A stretch of 64,000 nucleotides of DNA, taken from Isoetes taiwanensis (taxonomy: Eukaryota > Streptophyta > Lycopodiopsida > Isoetales > Isoetaceae). This document shows positions 1-12,938 of this stretch, one piece after another; positions within the stretch are counted from its first letter, which is position 1, and the number at the start of each line of letters is the position of its first letter. A program made the translations under genes and the position numbers. The DNA lies in assembly GCA_021234155.1 (NCBI GenBank), contig JAJEKV010000059.1:7105172-7169171 (forward strand), in the 5' to 3' direction. The notes under the pieces are model-generated. The model saw only the letters and a program-made list of their open reading frames with translations, made no database searches and was not told where the DNA came from.

Positions 1-968
1 GGGTCCATGGAGAGATCTTAAAAAACCCTAGCTTCATTGGATTTAGGTCTTTTAAGATTAATCCATTGAGTCTTGTTTCTATTCAGCTATAGGATATGAG
101 ATCCATTCTTTTTTTGTCTAGTCCATAAATGCTTATCTTCTTTTTTATTTTGAGATGGGGTTGGGAACCGTGCCAAAGAATGTCGCATGTTACGCCGCAT
201 GTGGCGTTCCTTTCCCCCTTGCGGCCCCCTGCTGGACGCGGGCTGGCAGCATTGATGGCCAGTTTTTGAGCTGGTGGGTTGTTTGAATGCTGCCTATGCA
301 TTATCTTCCTTCCGTCCTGCCCTGCTCACGATTTTTGGCGCTCCAAGCTCTCTCATGGTTTTTGACGCCCAAGCTTGAGCTGGGTTGGAACTCCAAACTA
401 ACAAACCTCAGAGTTTGCAAGCCTCAGTTCGTTTTTGCCTTTGACTTTGGTTTTAGGTGGTTTCTCTTTTAATTTTAGACGACGCTTATGGCGTTTTCAG
501 ACGATATTGTAACGCTCGGGCATTCACCAATGTGCAGATGCTTGATTGAGAGCCGATTAGATCTTCATAAGAGGAGTTTCTTTGCTCAATATTCCTCTGC
601 TTTGTCTTTCCACGGTTCCGGCAGAGCTTGGAAACGGCAAAAGTAAATCAAATCTCGGAGTCCTCAGGCAGCAGCATCCGACATTAGAACCGGTTAGAAG
701 ATGTTTGCTGATGTTGGTGGCAACATTGTGCAAAATTCGTCCCTGCTGAACAAATACTAGGTAGATTACAGTTTGCTATTTTTCTAACACAACTCTTTGT
801 TTCTAGATTTCTTTTTCCCTTGCACAGAAGTACTCTGTGTCTGAAACGCTTAGCTCGTGCAATATGCCATAATCAACATTTGCTTGCCGCAGGACGTTTT
901 TGAATCTAGACAATCTGTTTGGTTTTTTCTCTGCCATCAAAACTATAGCAAGTCTTTATTTTTCTAGC
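1..968. other. no recognisable gene (left edge)
   Basis: I see no convincing coding exon, RNA gene or repeat here. If the tubulin pseudogene to the right were complete, its first exon should lie upstream of 1056. A weak frame-disrupted resemblance to the beta-tubulin stretch around the DN-FVFG motif occurs near 890-940, but it is too degraded to call. Confidence 0.5.
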
Positions 969-995
969 TACTTCTATGATAAGTAATGCTGCCTT
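969..995 (+). repeat. 27-bp direct repeat, left copy
   Basis: This matches 4384-4410 at 25 of 27 positions and contains TAAGTAATGCTGCC. The two copies bracket the tubulin pseudogene and the LINE inside it. Confidence 0.7.
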
Positions 996-1055
996 GGGAC
1001 GTCTTCATTTTGCTCTTTATTTTCAACTTTCATATAATAGGAAGGTTTTGCACCT

Positions 1056-4000
1056 TTAGGTGTTGAACTTATTGATTCTGTTCTTGATGTTGTTCGAAAG
1101 GAAGTTGAGAGCTGTGACTGTCTTCGGGGTAGGAGTTTGACATCTAATTTTCTTCCCTTTCTGCCCTTTTTATGTTTTTTGCTTTCTTTATACATTTCAG
1201 CATTTCTATGCTCAATTTGTTATTTTAGCATCCCTTATAATCAGGGACTGCTTTGATAGTTCTGATAATTACATCGACTGCTTTCTTTTAATTCCCATCT
1301 CAACTCTCATTTCGCATCATTATAACTTCCTATTTTACTCTACATATATAGTTAGCATTATCGTTGTTGACATGCAGGTTTTCAAAACTCTATGGGAGGT
1401 GGGACATTTGTCCCTGGGAGGAACATTTTGACTAATGTTGCCGCAGCTTATGAGGGCCTTTATTGGGCCAGAAGAACAGAGCAAGGCATTGCCTATCTTA
1501 AGCTTGACTTTGCCAAAGCTTACGATAGTGTCCATTGGGAGTTCTTTGTCCGCCATGATGTTAGCGCGCAATGTGGGTCCACTTTACAGAGACGATCATG
1601 AAGTCAAGATAGGTCAAGACGCGGGCACGGTGGTGTGTCGTGGGTGAACCCTCCGCCTTTTCCGCTTACCCTTTGGCGCCGCTTTTGTTTACGATTGTGG
1701 CGAGGCAATCGTCTCGCTTGTTTTTGCCTGCAGTGGAGGAGGGAGTGGTGGATGGGCTTGAGATGCGGGGATGGTAGCCGCCAGATTATTAACCGGTTTG
1801 CCGATGACACTTTCCTCTTCCCCGGTGGCAGAAGAGAGGAATTTGCGTAACGTGAAGGGTTTGTTGGATACTTTCTCCTTGGCCTCAGGCATTCTTCTGA
1901 ATTGGGGTAAGTGCTCCGCATTATGGGCCCAGCTGACTCCGCCTCCCCCTTGTTTGGCTCTATTCCCTTGGAAGGTGCTTCGAGGTAATGTGTGTACTAA
2001 GTCGTTGGGTATTCCCTTTGGAGGATATTTCCATGGGGAGGGCGTGGGATGAGATTTTGCGGGGGTTGCAAAAACACCTCAATTGGTGGAAGGGTAGCAA
2101 GTTGTCCATGGCGTGTAGGATCACTATTGCCAAGTCAAGCACTTTGTAGCACTCATGTATACTGAAAGATCTGCGATGCTAGCTCCCGAGGGTAAGATAC
2201 GTGCTTTGGATAAGATTGTTCGAAATTTTGTGTGGGGCGGGGGATGATGAAGGGGCGGTTGTTAAAGTGGCTTGGTGGAAGTGTCTCCCCAGGAGGATGG
2301 GGGCTTGGCCATTTGGATTTAGCCGCATAGTAAGGTGTTGGTCTCCAAGTTTGTTTGGAGCATTCTCGCAGGATGGAGCATCTTCTCGGGTGCCCACTGG
2401 TGTTGATCTCTTCGCCATTATGTGGCGTTTGGGAAGCCGCTTTGTGCATGTGGAGTTGCCTTGGCAATCGCTTTGTTGTATGGTCTCCGGCCTTTCCCAC
2501 ATGCATCCCCTTTTTCACAGCGGAGTGTTGCGGGCTTGGGATCATGTGCGTGTGCTCTTCCGCCTAGATTATGCCTCAATTTATAACCACTCTTCTCCTT
2601 TCTTGTGGGTTCCTCTACCCCCGCAAGACTTGCTCCTTGGTCGCCATCGCGGCATGCTCTGACGCTAGTTCGCTTGGAGGCGCAGCTCGTTGTGCTCACC
2701 TTGGAGGATTGGTATTGGGGTGGTCGGGCCTAGCTTCGTGGGAGTTCTTTCGAGCTCGCTTTTGCTTGAGGGGTGTGCGGGCTATCGGGAGATACGTTGG
2801 GGAGTATTCCGCTACACATACCTATAGTCCCTCGGGATGATGTGGTGGTGAAGGTTCATCCCGGGATGTTGTGTCTTCTTGCTTTGTGTGGTCTTCTTAC
2901 TGGGGTGCCGGCTGTTCATGACACACCGCCCCTTCAGGGCAAGTGGTCTCTGCGACTTCCGGGGTTCTCGATGGGCCGGTTTGGACGTGGACATGGAGCT
3001 CACTTCCCCAACCGGGGGTTAGGGTGCTTCGTATGGCGTGGTGGTGCTTGCTGTATCGTGGTGAATGCCCTTGTGAGTCGGTTTAGGCGGTGTGAGCCCC
3101 TACTCGCCTTTGTTGTGGCCTTCATCGTGAGACCGTGGAGCATTGTCTAGTTTTATGCCCTCACTTGCGTCGCCTCGGGATTGGGTTAGGGCTGCTTTTG
3201 AGTGAGATTGACTAGCCGCCAGCTTGTCGCTTCATGTGTATCCTCGGTGCTTGGCCGCTCTTGCGGCGCAAGCCTTGCATCTGTGCGCGGGTTTGGTTGG
3301 TGTGGCTGATTTGGAAGCGGCGGCGGTTGTGGATCTTTCGTGGGATTGAACTGCTGACCTCTCGATTCCTCGACTCGCATACAAGCTATTTCAAAGCTTT
3401 CTGGTGTTCCAGGATTAGTAGAGCGGAAGTTTGCCATTTGGCGGGACTTCTTGGGTGTTGTGGATGGTGATGGTCGATTTGTACAGCTGTAGAGTTGCAG
3501 TTTTTCTGTGAGTTTGTTGTGGAGTGTCGAGGTATCATTTTGTCTCTTGGGGCTGATTCTCCTTCCTCCTCACTTGCTTTGTAACATTACCATTCTTTTA
3601 ATATATTGATGACACAGTTCTTCAAAAAAAATATATATATATATATCTTTGACCGTATGACCTTCTAAGTATTCCCTTCTGCAAAGGTGTCTGATATAGT
3701 TGTGCAGTCATGCAATGCAACCTTATCAGTGCATCAGCTGAATGAGTGTGCATGGTGTTAGACTACGAGGCTCTCTACGATATCTGCTTTGCTTTAGGAC
3801 CTGACGCTGACAATTCCAACATGTAAGTCCTCAACATAGCGTCACTGGCTTATACAATTATGTTAGAGAGCAGTTACCAATTTCATTTTCTCACTTCTTG
3901 GTCCCTTCTATTTGATCTTTGTTTGATCCTGCCTGCTCATATTTAACCATCCGCTTACTAAACAAATACGTAAACTACTTTGACGCAGTTGGTGACTTGA

Positions 4001-4392
4001 ACCATTTGATCTTTGCAACTAACATGTTGTGCCAGAATTGGCATACAGATCTGGATTGCAAAAATCATGATGTGTGGTGCAGATCCACATTATGTCTGAT
4101 ATCTAACCGCATTGGCAATGTTTTTGGGCCGCATGAGCATACAGAAAGTTGATGAACAAATGCTCAATGTCCAAAATAAGAACTCTTCATATTTTGTTGA
4201 ATGGATACCTAACAATATTAAGTCCTTAGTTTGTGATATTCCTCCGAAGAGTCTCAAGATGCCTGCTACCTTTGTTGGCAAGTCTACTTCCATCTAAGAG
4301 ATGCTTAGACGTGTTTAATAAACAGTTTAATGTCATTTTTCGGCGCAAGCAATTCGATGGATGCACTTATAATAAAGCAAAGATACTTCTAT
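1056..4392 (+). pseudogene. beta-tubulin pseudogene, interrupted by a LINE
   Basis: Beta-tubulin is the GTP-binding partner of alpha-tubulin in microtubules. Pieces of its reading frame occur in order. 1056-1128 encodes a match to [19 protein letters not shown]. 1378-1406 encodes GFQNSMGGGT. About 3645-3822 matches DRM-TF, KVSD-VV, NATLSVHQL and VLD-EALYDICF. 3989-4392 encodes PTFGDLNHLI, a deleted core, then [31 protein letters not shown] and, after a frameshift, QF--IFRRK. GT-AG introns at 1129-1377 and 3823-3988 fall at the two positions I know from plant beta-tubulins (near codons 131 and 222), both in phase 1. This is therefore a duplicated gene copy, not a retrocopy. It is dead: the N-terminal half of exon 1 is absent, there are in-frame stops (for example TGA after HYV), about 140 codons around residues 235-355 are mostly missing, frames shift, and a LINE lies between GGGT and DRM. 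The C-terminus is lost after about 4392. Confidence 0.85.
1407..3648 (+). mobile_element. 5'-truncated L1-type LINE (group 1), ORF2 remnant
   Basis: This is the 3' part of a non-LTR retrotransposon ORF2. It starts abruptly inside reverse transcriptase with FVPGRNILTNV, then YLKLDFAKAYDSVHWEFF (near 1490-1550), the catalytic box read as FADDTFLF (near 1800) and the downstream FSLASG-LLNWGKC block (near 1880). Frames change repeatedly, so it is inactive. The C-terminal WLVWLIWKRRRLWIFRG block lies near 3300-3345. The 3' end is a short A run followed by (AT)n at about 3624-3644, preceded by TTCTTC. It shares the RT and tail motifs of the element at 47.4-53.1 kb. The element separates two halves of a tubulin exon. 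About 17 tubulin codons are missing at the junction and I found no clear target-site duplication, which suggests a deletion on insertion or later. Confidence 0.8.
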
Positions 4393-4410
4393 GGTAAGTA
4401 ATGCTGCCCT
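4384..4410 (+). repeat. 27-bp direct repeat, right copy
   Basis: This is the partner of 969-995, with two differences. It lies at the point where tubulin similarity stops. Confidence 0.7.
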
Positions 4411-7400
4411 TTCTTTTTTCTGCTTTTTGTTTTTGTTTTTTATATATAGTGTACAGAGGAGCGATATGCATGCATGGAACAGTTGACAAAAGTGGCAATA
4501 TGCAGAATGTCCAAACGTGGATATCATGCCCAAAAAATACTAATAAATGCCGCAATTGCATCGGAGCCATTTGAATGATACTATTCAGTCATGTAACTAC
4601 AACTTTAGTGCTACATGCAAATGGTACTCTATACTCGCTCTGTTAAATGGACATAACCATTTATTTGTATGACAAATAGATACAACAATAGTCTCTTTGC
4701 TCAAATTTGTGTATAGCTAATTGTGAACATTTGTTTTTTCAACATGTATGGTCTCTTTGTATTTTCAACACTTGTATAGTCTCTTTGAATTGAAATTCAA
4801 AATCAAACACCCTTAGAGTTGTTATTAGCTCGGGAATCTGTTGAATTCATTTTATTGATTAGCCTTATTTACAAACGAAGCTTCTAGGTTTATTGGTGTA
4901 CTACAAATGTACTAAATATCATGCATTGTCTATAGTTTTAAGTGTGGATATGTTAAAATACGTACATCTTATTCTACATTTCATTCTGCCTTTGGATGCA
5001 ATATATAGGCACATTTTTTTTTTTTTTAAATCGATATATGCACTTAATTATATATCCAGGATCTTTCAGGAAAATAAATCCGTAACCAAAGTCAAGGGTT
5101 CAGTTTCCACCCATTATTATTCTGATACTTTTTGCGACAAGCATGTCAAAATTTGAATGTCAGAAAATCATTCGAATAATTTGCATCTCGATGTGCAAAC
5201 AACAGTAAAACACGCGCTTTGTTGTTTTAATTCTTGGCACATGGTTTTCAATAATAACATATAGGTTATATATACAAGAAATTTATCGCGGCGGCCAAGG
5301 CCGCCGCGAACATTTCTCTTCACTAACTTGGTATCAGTTCTAAACCCAACTATTATGGAGGACATTTTAAAGTGAAATTTCTCAATTCAAACTCTAACAG
5401 AAAAAGATGTAGTCGAAAAAACCTAAATGTTTGTTCCATGACTTCATAAAAAAACTGCATTATTTGCACTATGCCCTCAAACTGCATTGGCGAAGGTACT
5501 TTGTAAGTGTCATTCTGGATGCTTGATTGGCACGAATATTCCTCTTTAACGTGAAATTTTTCAATTCAAACTGTAACAGGAAAGGATGTAGTAGAAAAAC
5601 CTAAATGTTCGTTCTATGACTTCATTAAAAAAAACATTATTTGCACTATGCGCTCAAACTGCAAAATATCATTCTGGATGCTTGACCTCCACGAACATTT
5701 CTCCTGTTTTCATGGAAATTTGTATACAGGCATTGCTCACAACATTCTGTCTATTGAAGTGTAACAAATAACATACTCTTACGAAGATGGCTAATTCAAA
5801 TTAAATCAGGCAAGAACATTTCACATAAGTAAGATGATGCTATGCTATGAGCATATTGTTAATAATTCTAAATCCTAAAATCTTGGATTTCATATTTTGG
5901 ACAATCATGCAGACTTAAATAAGTTAGCATCATGCTTTCATTTCGACCTATTCAAATATTCTTGGCAGATTGGTGAGCTTTTACTCTATCATGCCTTTTA
6001 CCTCGGCAAGTGAACAATCATGCTCAAAATTTAGCATGTTATTAGAAATCATGCTTTTTGTAAGCAACATCCACTTAAAAATAATTGTGGTTGATGCTTG
6101 ATAGCAAGACAATACACATATCTTGCATTCTACTCCATATCTCTCTAAAACATTGTCTGTTCTCCTCATTTACACAAATCTTAGAAAGAAATTTTTTCTC
6201 AATTAAACATTCTCAATTCCCTGCCCCATAGCCAAAAGGAAAAAAGCACAATCCCCATCATGAGGTTCGCAGGAGATGAATGCCCTTCTAAAATTTTCAA
6301 TCAGGTTATAATTTTGAGCATGATAGCAGTTTGCACAAATTAGTTAAATGAGACCCATGCCAAATGCCAAAGTGAGTGTATCACACCTGTAGAGAGCACA
6401 CAATATATGGTAAAAAGAAACTTAATCCAGACATAAGAAATGAGTTTTCCACTCAGTAAAGAAAGGATAACTAAAACATAGGCAACGATGGGATGAGAAC
6501 TACCTGTTTTTTTTATCATCATAGAAGCATAAAATGTTTGTGCCAAGCTGGGGCCAGCTTTGTTGACACTAACGAAATTCATAGCCCTCATTCAAAAATC
6601 ATGAAGCTTAAAATAAAATCCACAGCAATCAGCAATCAATCTAAGTCTGCGAACCAATGTTCCTTACTGCCAACCAATATTCTGCTAAGGTGTAGTAAAA
6701 GGAATAAGATTAGGGACATGCAATGTTTTCAATATTCTGACATCACAACTGACATAGGTCGCACTTCAATTGCATGCAAAGAACATGAACTCTTGCACCA
6801 GAGTTGAAGTCCCCATCAATAAGCGTACCATTTTTTGAAAAGAATAAAGCAAGCATGTAGTATAAAAGAAACAAAACATTTCAAAGCAGATGCATTGATG
6901 ATCTTGAAGGACAATAATAGACAAAACTATCTTCTAGGGAAAGAGATAACCAAAGCATTGGCTGCAAACAAAAATAAATGCCACTGGACCTCTTGAAGAT
7001 CTCTCTTAAATCAGAAAATAAGGCATGTAAGAATATAGTTTACTTGGAATACTCAATGAACTCACTATACTCAATGCACGCATCTTTTGAGACATAAGAA
7101 CTTGCAAATGAATCATCGTAGCAAATGTAGATGTGGGCAATAATGATGTTGCAGGCCTTTAATCTTTAAAGAGAAATATACACATCAAAAATACCTGAAA
7201 CCCCATTGCAATGTTAAGTACTACGCCTGCAAACACACAGCAAAAATACCCGAAACCACATTGCAATGTTGTCTGCTACTTGGCCTTTGTCTACACCTGC
7301 AAACACCCAGCAAAAACTTCAGTAGAATGTGGTGGAAAAAAATTATATTTCAAATGAGGATGCAGATAGATAGAGCTCTCCTTGCATCATCCATGCAATA

Positions 7401-9089
7401 CTCAATGAAGTACAATTCAAACCGTGTCTTTGTCACGCCCTACAAATTCTCCCATGATTCAGCCCTGTGAACTGTAAAAGCCCTTGGAGTTCAGAATGCT
7501 AATGGATGCCCAATAGATGAAACTGCTCCATGAACGCATAACTTCCGCTCTATTCTGATCCAACTTGTAAGTGAGTTCTGACTCGCGTTAAAAAAAAAAA
7601 AACAACTAGAGTACGTTTTGCACAGTATTGAAGGGGATTGGGATTTGTGGGCCAAAGAAAAACCAATACCTCAGCAATCTATGAAAAAGTTTTCAAATTC
7701 TGTTTTGCTATGGATCAAAGAACTGGAGCAGACAAAGCCATGCCAAACCAGGTCTTCTGATCTCTTTGAAATCTCTTCAAATAGAGACGCTGGGAAGAGG
7801 AAGGCAGTGCCCAAAGCTTGGAGCAAGAGCCAGAATACTGCTGTTGGAGCCAGAATAGCGCCGTTAAAGATGATGGAGCTGAAAGGGCTCTCTTTCAAAT
7901 CATCCTGCGAAAAATCCAGCAAGAGAGAAGAGGAAAGTCTCACTGCTCAAACCATCGCCATAGCCTGCCAGAAGGAAGTACTATGAGGGAGCACCAGCGA
8001 GAGCACCAACGATTCAATGCAAACAAATTGCCATAGCCGGAAGCAACATTTACAGAATAGATAGAGAAGCTCGGCCATGTAGAGCCGGAATAGCATACAT
8101 TGCATATTTTTCAGAGATCTGGGAGGATATATTTAGCCTTGATCTGTTAGAAAAGAAAACAGCCTTGATCGCCATGGCTATGGAGTCTAGCCAGAAAGGA
8201 AGAAAAGCGAACCGATTCGAACAACATAGCCGGCCTCGTCGCCTGAGGCTCATCCCCACGGATTCGGCCATATCTTTTTTTTTTATTTTTAGTTATTTTT
8301 TTAGGAAACGTGTCGTGCTCACGTTTTTTTCGGTGACGGAAATATTAGCCTCAAACAAAAAATGAGAATGCTTTATATATGTTAGGAAAGATGATTTTGT
8401 AAGTGAAAAGATTGCTAAATAAGATGTGAGTGATTGTCATTTTCAGATTCTCTAATAATAATAAATATTTCATGGTTATGTGAACAATGCTACATATGTA
8501 TCTTGGAAACATACCTTATGTGATAGGCATGGGATACTCTTACCTTGGTCTTGGGGCTCCTGGAGGTGTTCTCTTGGACTCCAAGACCCAAGCGGCGCCC
8601 CGATTGAGCAATATGGGTGCCAAATTCTAGACACTTACAGAGATTTGGGGTTTTACTGAGTGTACCCAAAAAGACTCTCCAAAGAATCGAACGTGACCGG
8701 TTCGATCTTGGTAGGAATTGGTCAATCGAGGCTGAGTAGAAAAGTGAGTGCCTTCTGGGGAGAGAGCTCTAATCCAGCAAAAAATGGCCTCAAACTACGC
8801 AGTAACCGCTGTGAGATCTCGAAGGAGGGGTTTCGTTTTTGGTGATACCGGAGGCCAGGAGCCAAAATAAATAAAGATATCTTCAACCGCTATGACACAA
8901 ATTCAATTTGGGCAAGTCTAGACCGAGTTCCACTGTCACATGCATCAAAATCCGTCATGTGCCAAATGCAAGGTGTTGGATTTCCGTGCCCGGAACACCG
9001 CATGTGACCCTTCATTCAGCATCTCCTCACCCCATATGCCAGATTTGCATTTCAACATTCACGGGAAACATTTGATCTCTAAAGAAATC
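4411..9089. other. long interval without a recognised gene
   Basis: The interval is AT-rich with no coding exon I can assign. A similar block occurs twice near 5370-5500 and 5550-5690 (GTGAAATTTCTCAATTCAAA, then a CATTCTGGATGCTTGA motif), which looks like a diverged local duplication. An open stretch at 7618-7986 (122 codons, plus strand) has no domain I recognise and sits among frequent stops. Confidence 0.4.
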
Positions 9090-9150
9090 AAAGTTCCATA
9101 GACAATTTGGTCTCCGTGAATGTTAAAAATCAATTCGACTCAATTCCTTC
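9090..9150 (+). repeat. LINE group 2 3'-end remnant
   Basis: It contains TTCCATAGACAATTTGGTCT, then CCGTGAATGTTAAAAATC and degenerate AATTC units. The same order is seen at 27.37, 53.2 and 62.87 kb on the plus strand, and at 27.8 and 35.2 kb on the minus strand. Only the 3' terminus of the element is left. Confidence 0.6.
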
Positions 9151-9607
9151 ACAATGGATGCAAATATTATATAGAATGGAGTAGAATAGAATTCTATTCA
9201 ATATTATATTTTCATGAAGGAAGAGGAGATGTGATATCACTATAATATGTGTATTGTAACATCTTCATGAGGATTATGTCCAGCGTCATACATATTTTGG
9301 AAGTGGAATTTTGAACCTAAAATAGAAGAAATATAGTAGATACAACGTTTTGTATCGACTTAACTGCTTCACTTATTCTCTTAGTCTTCATTGTTGACCC
9401 ACATGATACATCTATGCCCTCCATTATCTATCTATTATATCCATCCATGCACTCCATTACACTCAGCTATTTCACACATGCATGAGTAATGCCCGACATC
9501 GCCGGGAACACGTGTCTAGTTTTCTTTAAAACGTGATATAAATAACTTTATTTAAGCGAATACTCAAAAAAGTGATATCTGCTTCAAGCAGAGAATGTGG
9601 AACTTGT

Positions 9608-11335
9608 TCATGAAGTACAATGTCTTCTAGCCTTGGTCCAGAAAGATGAGCACCAATCAGAAGTGAGAAACTGACGACGCGGAGGTGCTCTTAGTGACAC
9701 ATAAGGAGTGTGGTGCTGGGGAGTAGGCTGCATCATGGGCTGCTGAGCTTGAGTGTGAAATTCTTGAAGTAAATCGGGATCCAGGGCCTGACACCAGCGC
9801 TCCCATTCATATTGATCGGGAGAGGCGTATTGATAGGGGGAGAAGCCCAATCCACGAGAATGGTCTAACTGACCAGATAGGCACGAAGACTATTGAAGGA
9901 GCCTAAGTGCTATAAGTAGAATTGGGCGAACTCAATCCCCAATTCTTCATACATGTTCTTTCGGTCCTGCTGCAAGGTTTTTGCTATCTAGAGAGGCAAG
10001 TGGCTAGCAAGCTCGGGCATGTACTCTGAAGAGCATTAACCCAGGATGGATCTTAAAGATATTTGTTATCTTGCTGTAATAGCCATATTGCGTCGATGTC
10101 CACTTGAAAAGCACTAGGTGGACCATCAGTAAACTTATCTTGGGTGTCCATCAGATAGAAATCATGCATTACGTAAGCCATTGGTTGTGCAAGGCAAAGA
10201 ACAAAGAAATCCTTATCATCACAAGTCATGAGCTGAAAGGTAAGCATAGCACAAAGAAGGCCTTTGTCTTCTATAGAAGGATCCCGCCAGAAAGTGAGCA
10301 AATCCTTGCTGGTGAGGGTCTCATGAATATCTCCATTAGCATTGAACCAATGGGGCCGAAAAAGATCTCGTTGGGACTTTACATAATCCAAATAGCTCAT
10401 GGATTTTGGAAAATCACCAGGAATACGGAAAACTAAGGTTATATAAGTCTCATGCTATTGATGGGCTTCATCTGCAGACTGAATTGTCTGTTTCAACTGA
10501 TTTTCCAGATCATGTATTTTGTTGTCTTTCTCTGTAAGGAGACAGAGTTGTTCCTTGATTTTGCGGTGAGTATGCGTGGCGTGAGAAGATATAAGACCTT
10601 GAGTGGAGACCTGTAGCTGGAGACTAGCAATCTCAGTGCCATCCACAATCTTCTGTTTTTGTATGTCACTGAGCTGGGCTTGCAAATTTGTGATCTGAAT
10701 TTGAACCACAGCCTAATCCAGCCTTCCAAAGCGATATTGATGGACTCACCCTGCATGGTGGCATGCTATTGCCGGGTGAATTCATTTTGCAATCCAGTAT
10801 AGAGGGCTTGAGTATCAACAAGAACCTTGTCCTTGACGGTGAGCTGAGCCAGAAGCTGTTCGAAATTTGCCTGGAGCTGTGCTTGCTATTCTCCCAAAGT
10901 AACGTGTGTCTCTTATTCCTTAAGGAGAGCAGCCCACGTCTCCAACAAGGCACTATGTTCACTCTGAAGGCTTTCATTCAAAGCCTGGTTCTGAGCATGG
11001 GCAGCCTATAGGTTACGTTGCAAAGCGTATGTGGAATCCATATATGCTTTAATACCATTCAAGTGGTGATCTTGAGATTCCTGGAGCTTGAGCATATAGC
11101 TTGCCACATTCTGTTCATATTCATAGAGGGCTCGTCTGGAGGGTGGAGGTATGATGCAGAACAGGCAGAGGAGGAGGTGGAACAATATAGTAGATGCTTG
11201 GGAAGCTTGTTGAGATGTGGATGCTTCAGCATGCGTGGACTGAGAGGAGGAAACATTTATGACCTTGAGAGAAAAGAGCCGAGCATCTGTAAAGAAGAAC
11301 TAAGTCTTCCTCATGGAAAGTTTTTGTTTTGATGT
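9608..11335 (-). pseudogene. coding-like region 3' of integrase
   Basis: Downstream of integrase on the same strand are broken frames with a heptad-like, coiled-coil-forming composition (10977-10455, for example ANFEQLLAQLTVKDK and LENQLKQTI). These are followed by a 115-codon open stretch (10400-10053) containing SYLDYVKSQRDLFRPHWF and DPSIEDKGLLCAMLTFQLMT, and a Q/P-rich piece (9850-9608). I recognise no family. The position is where some plant Ty3 elements carry an extra ORF, but no transmembrane segment is evident. It could instead be a separate captured gene fragment. Confidence 0.45.
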
Positions 11336-11499
11336 GATTGTCATGCGTGATTTTCAATTGTTGTCGTTTGGAAGAAGAACCTGAAGGAGATATTGGTATC
11401 CATCGCGAATTTCATCGAATGGCATTTTTTTTTGCAATAGATAAACCCATTCCCTTAGAAGCGCCAGGAGGATCATGTGCACAGCGAAGTTGAATGCTT

Positions 11500-12196
11500 A
11501 GGGATGAGAGTAGGATTTTGTTAACAAACTCAAAAGGCATCAAGGCCTCTTAGCCATATACGAGTCTGAAAGGTGTTTGCCTTGTGGCAATTTTGTAAGT
11601 GGTATTGTAGGCCCATAAGACGGTGGGTAACTTGTCCTGCCAATCTTTCCTGGAAGTGTCACAAATTTTCTTTAAAATGTTGATCAGAGTCTTGTTGGTA
11701 CTTTTTGCAAGACCATTTCCTTGTTGTCTGCAAGAATATGGAGTGCTCTAAATTTTCGACTTTGATGGATATGGGAGGATCATGTGTAGTCCAGTTGAAA
11801 TCTGAGAGTGGGTGCCTTGATCTTGGATAATTGACAAATTAGTCCGTCGGGGCAGCCAAAGCATTTCATGTTATATGTGTAGAGTACCCACTTCGAGTCG
11901 TACTTTTGCAAGACCATTTGCTTGTGGATAATGTTATCATGTAATGCATAGGCTTCCACCTACCCTTGATTCGATAATAACATAATAGGTGACAACAAGG
12001 ATGTAGCGAGCACTGGAGTTTCGAGCAGATGGATCAATGGGTCCCAACCCCATTTGCTGAACGGTAGCGGCTTGGCCACATAAGTTAAAGGTAGAGCATC
12101 ACGGGCCGTGGGCCTTGCCACGCGCTGACAGATGTCACAGTGGCGCACATGAGCGTGAGCGTCCTTGAACAGCGTGGGCCAAAAATAGGTAGCCAA
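11500..12196 (-). pseudogene. Ty3/gypsy integrase fragment
   Basis: An HHCC-type zinc-binding end is visible as YFWPTLFKDAHAHVRHCDIC, followed by the start of the catalytic core at WGWDPL (12196-11960). After frameshifts, the core resumes near 11790-11520 with HSTPYSCRQQGNGLAKSTNK, LINILKKICD, then LWAYNTTYKIAT and TPFRLVYG, which are landmarks downstream of the second catalytic aspartate. Integrase normally inserts the cDNA copy, but this copy is too fragmented to work. Confidence 0.75.
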
Positions 12197-12457
12197 AAGA
12201 ATTTTTCGTGTCGTGTTATCACCACTGAAATGTCCTCCATCAAGTCCTTCATGTGTTTAGCGAACAATCTCCAAAACCTCATGAGGAAGAATACATCGGT
12301 GTAAAATCATATCCTTGCTATGCTTGTAAAGATGTCTAGCAACCATGGTATATTCATGGACTTCTTGAAGAAATTGTTGACGGCGTGAGCGTAACTTGTC
12401 AGGAGAGAGCGTGAGATCCTCAGAGGATAATGACCAGAGAGAAGATATTGTTGGTAG

Positions 12458-12938
12458 TCATGAAACCAGTGGCATGGCCATAACCAAAAAGAGTTGGCCA
12501 TCCGAAAAAGTGTCTGAAACTCTAGAGGACGGGTCATCTGTGTGGATGCACGAAAGATAATTAGGCACCACATGTGACTTTTCTGCCTTGTGAATGATTT
12601 CAAAGGGGGCAAATTCATGGAGAAGGAGCACCCGGCACATAATGCGCCCCGTGGGCGTGGATTTATTGATCAAATAAAGCAGAGCTTGATGCTCTACCAA
12701 GAACTTGATTTTGCTATCCAGCAGATAATGGAGGAACCGTTGCAAAATAATTGTTCTCTGCAGGATTGAGTTTCCTGCTCGCATAACGAATTGGTTTGTC
12801 AAGCTGAGAGTCGTATTCTTGAGATAGAACATCACCAATAGCAAAAGCGGAAACATCGACATGAACATGAAATGGTTTGTCCCATTGAGGTGGGACAAGA
12901 ACAGGGGTTTGAGTAAGCAAAACCTTCAATTTTTGCAA
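12458..12938 (-). pseudogene. Ty3/gypsy RNase H fragment
   Basis: The N-terminal part reads TPVLVPPQWDKPFHVHVDVS, then AIGDVLSQ and KPIRYASRKLNPAENNY (12938-12714), typical of retroelement RNase H. A second frame (12898-12458) continues with FLVEHQALLYLINKS and GR--RVLLLHEFAPFEIIHK, which corresponds to the FKV-TDHKPL-YL and R-WLL-EF-F-I blocks. The frame change marks decay. It lies directly between RT and integrase. Confidence 0.75.

Noticed and set aside
2153-2699. Overlapping minus-strand open stretches
   Set aside because: They are antisense to the plus-strand LINE remnant and carry no family motif.
7618-8271. Charged 122-codon plus-strand stretch and overlapping minus-strand stretch
   Set aside because: No domain, splice partners or codon pattern convinced me; it is reported only as part of the unassigned interval.
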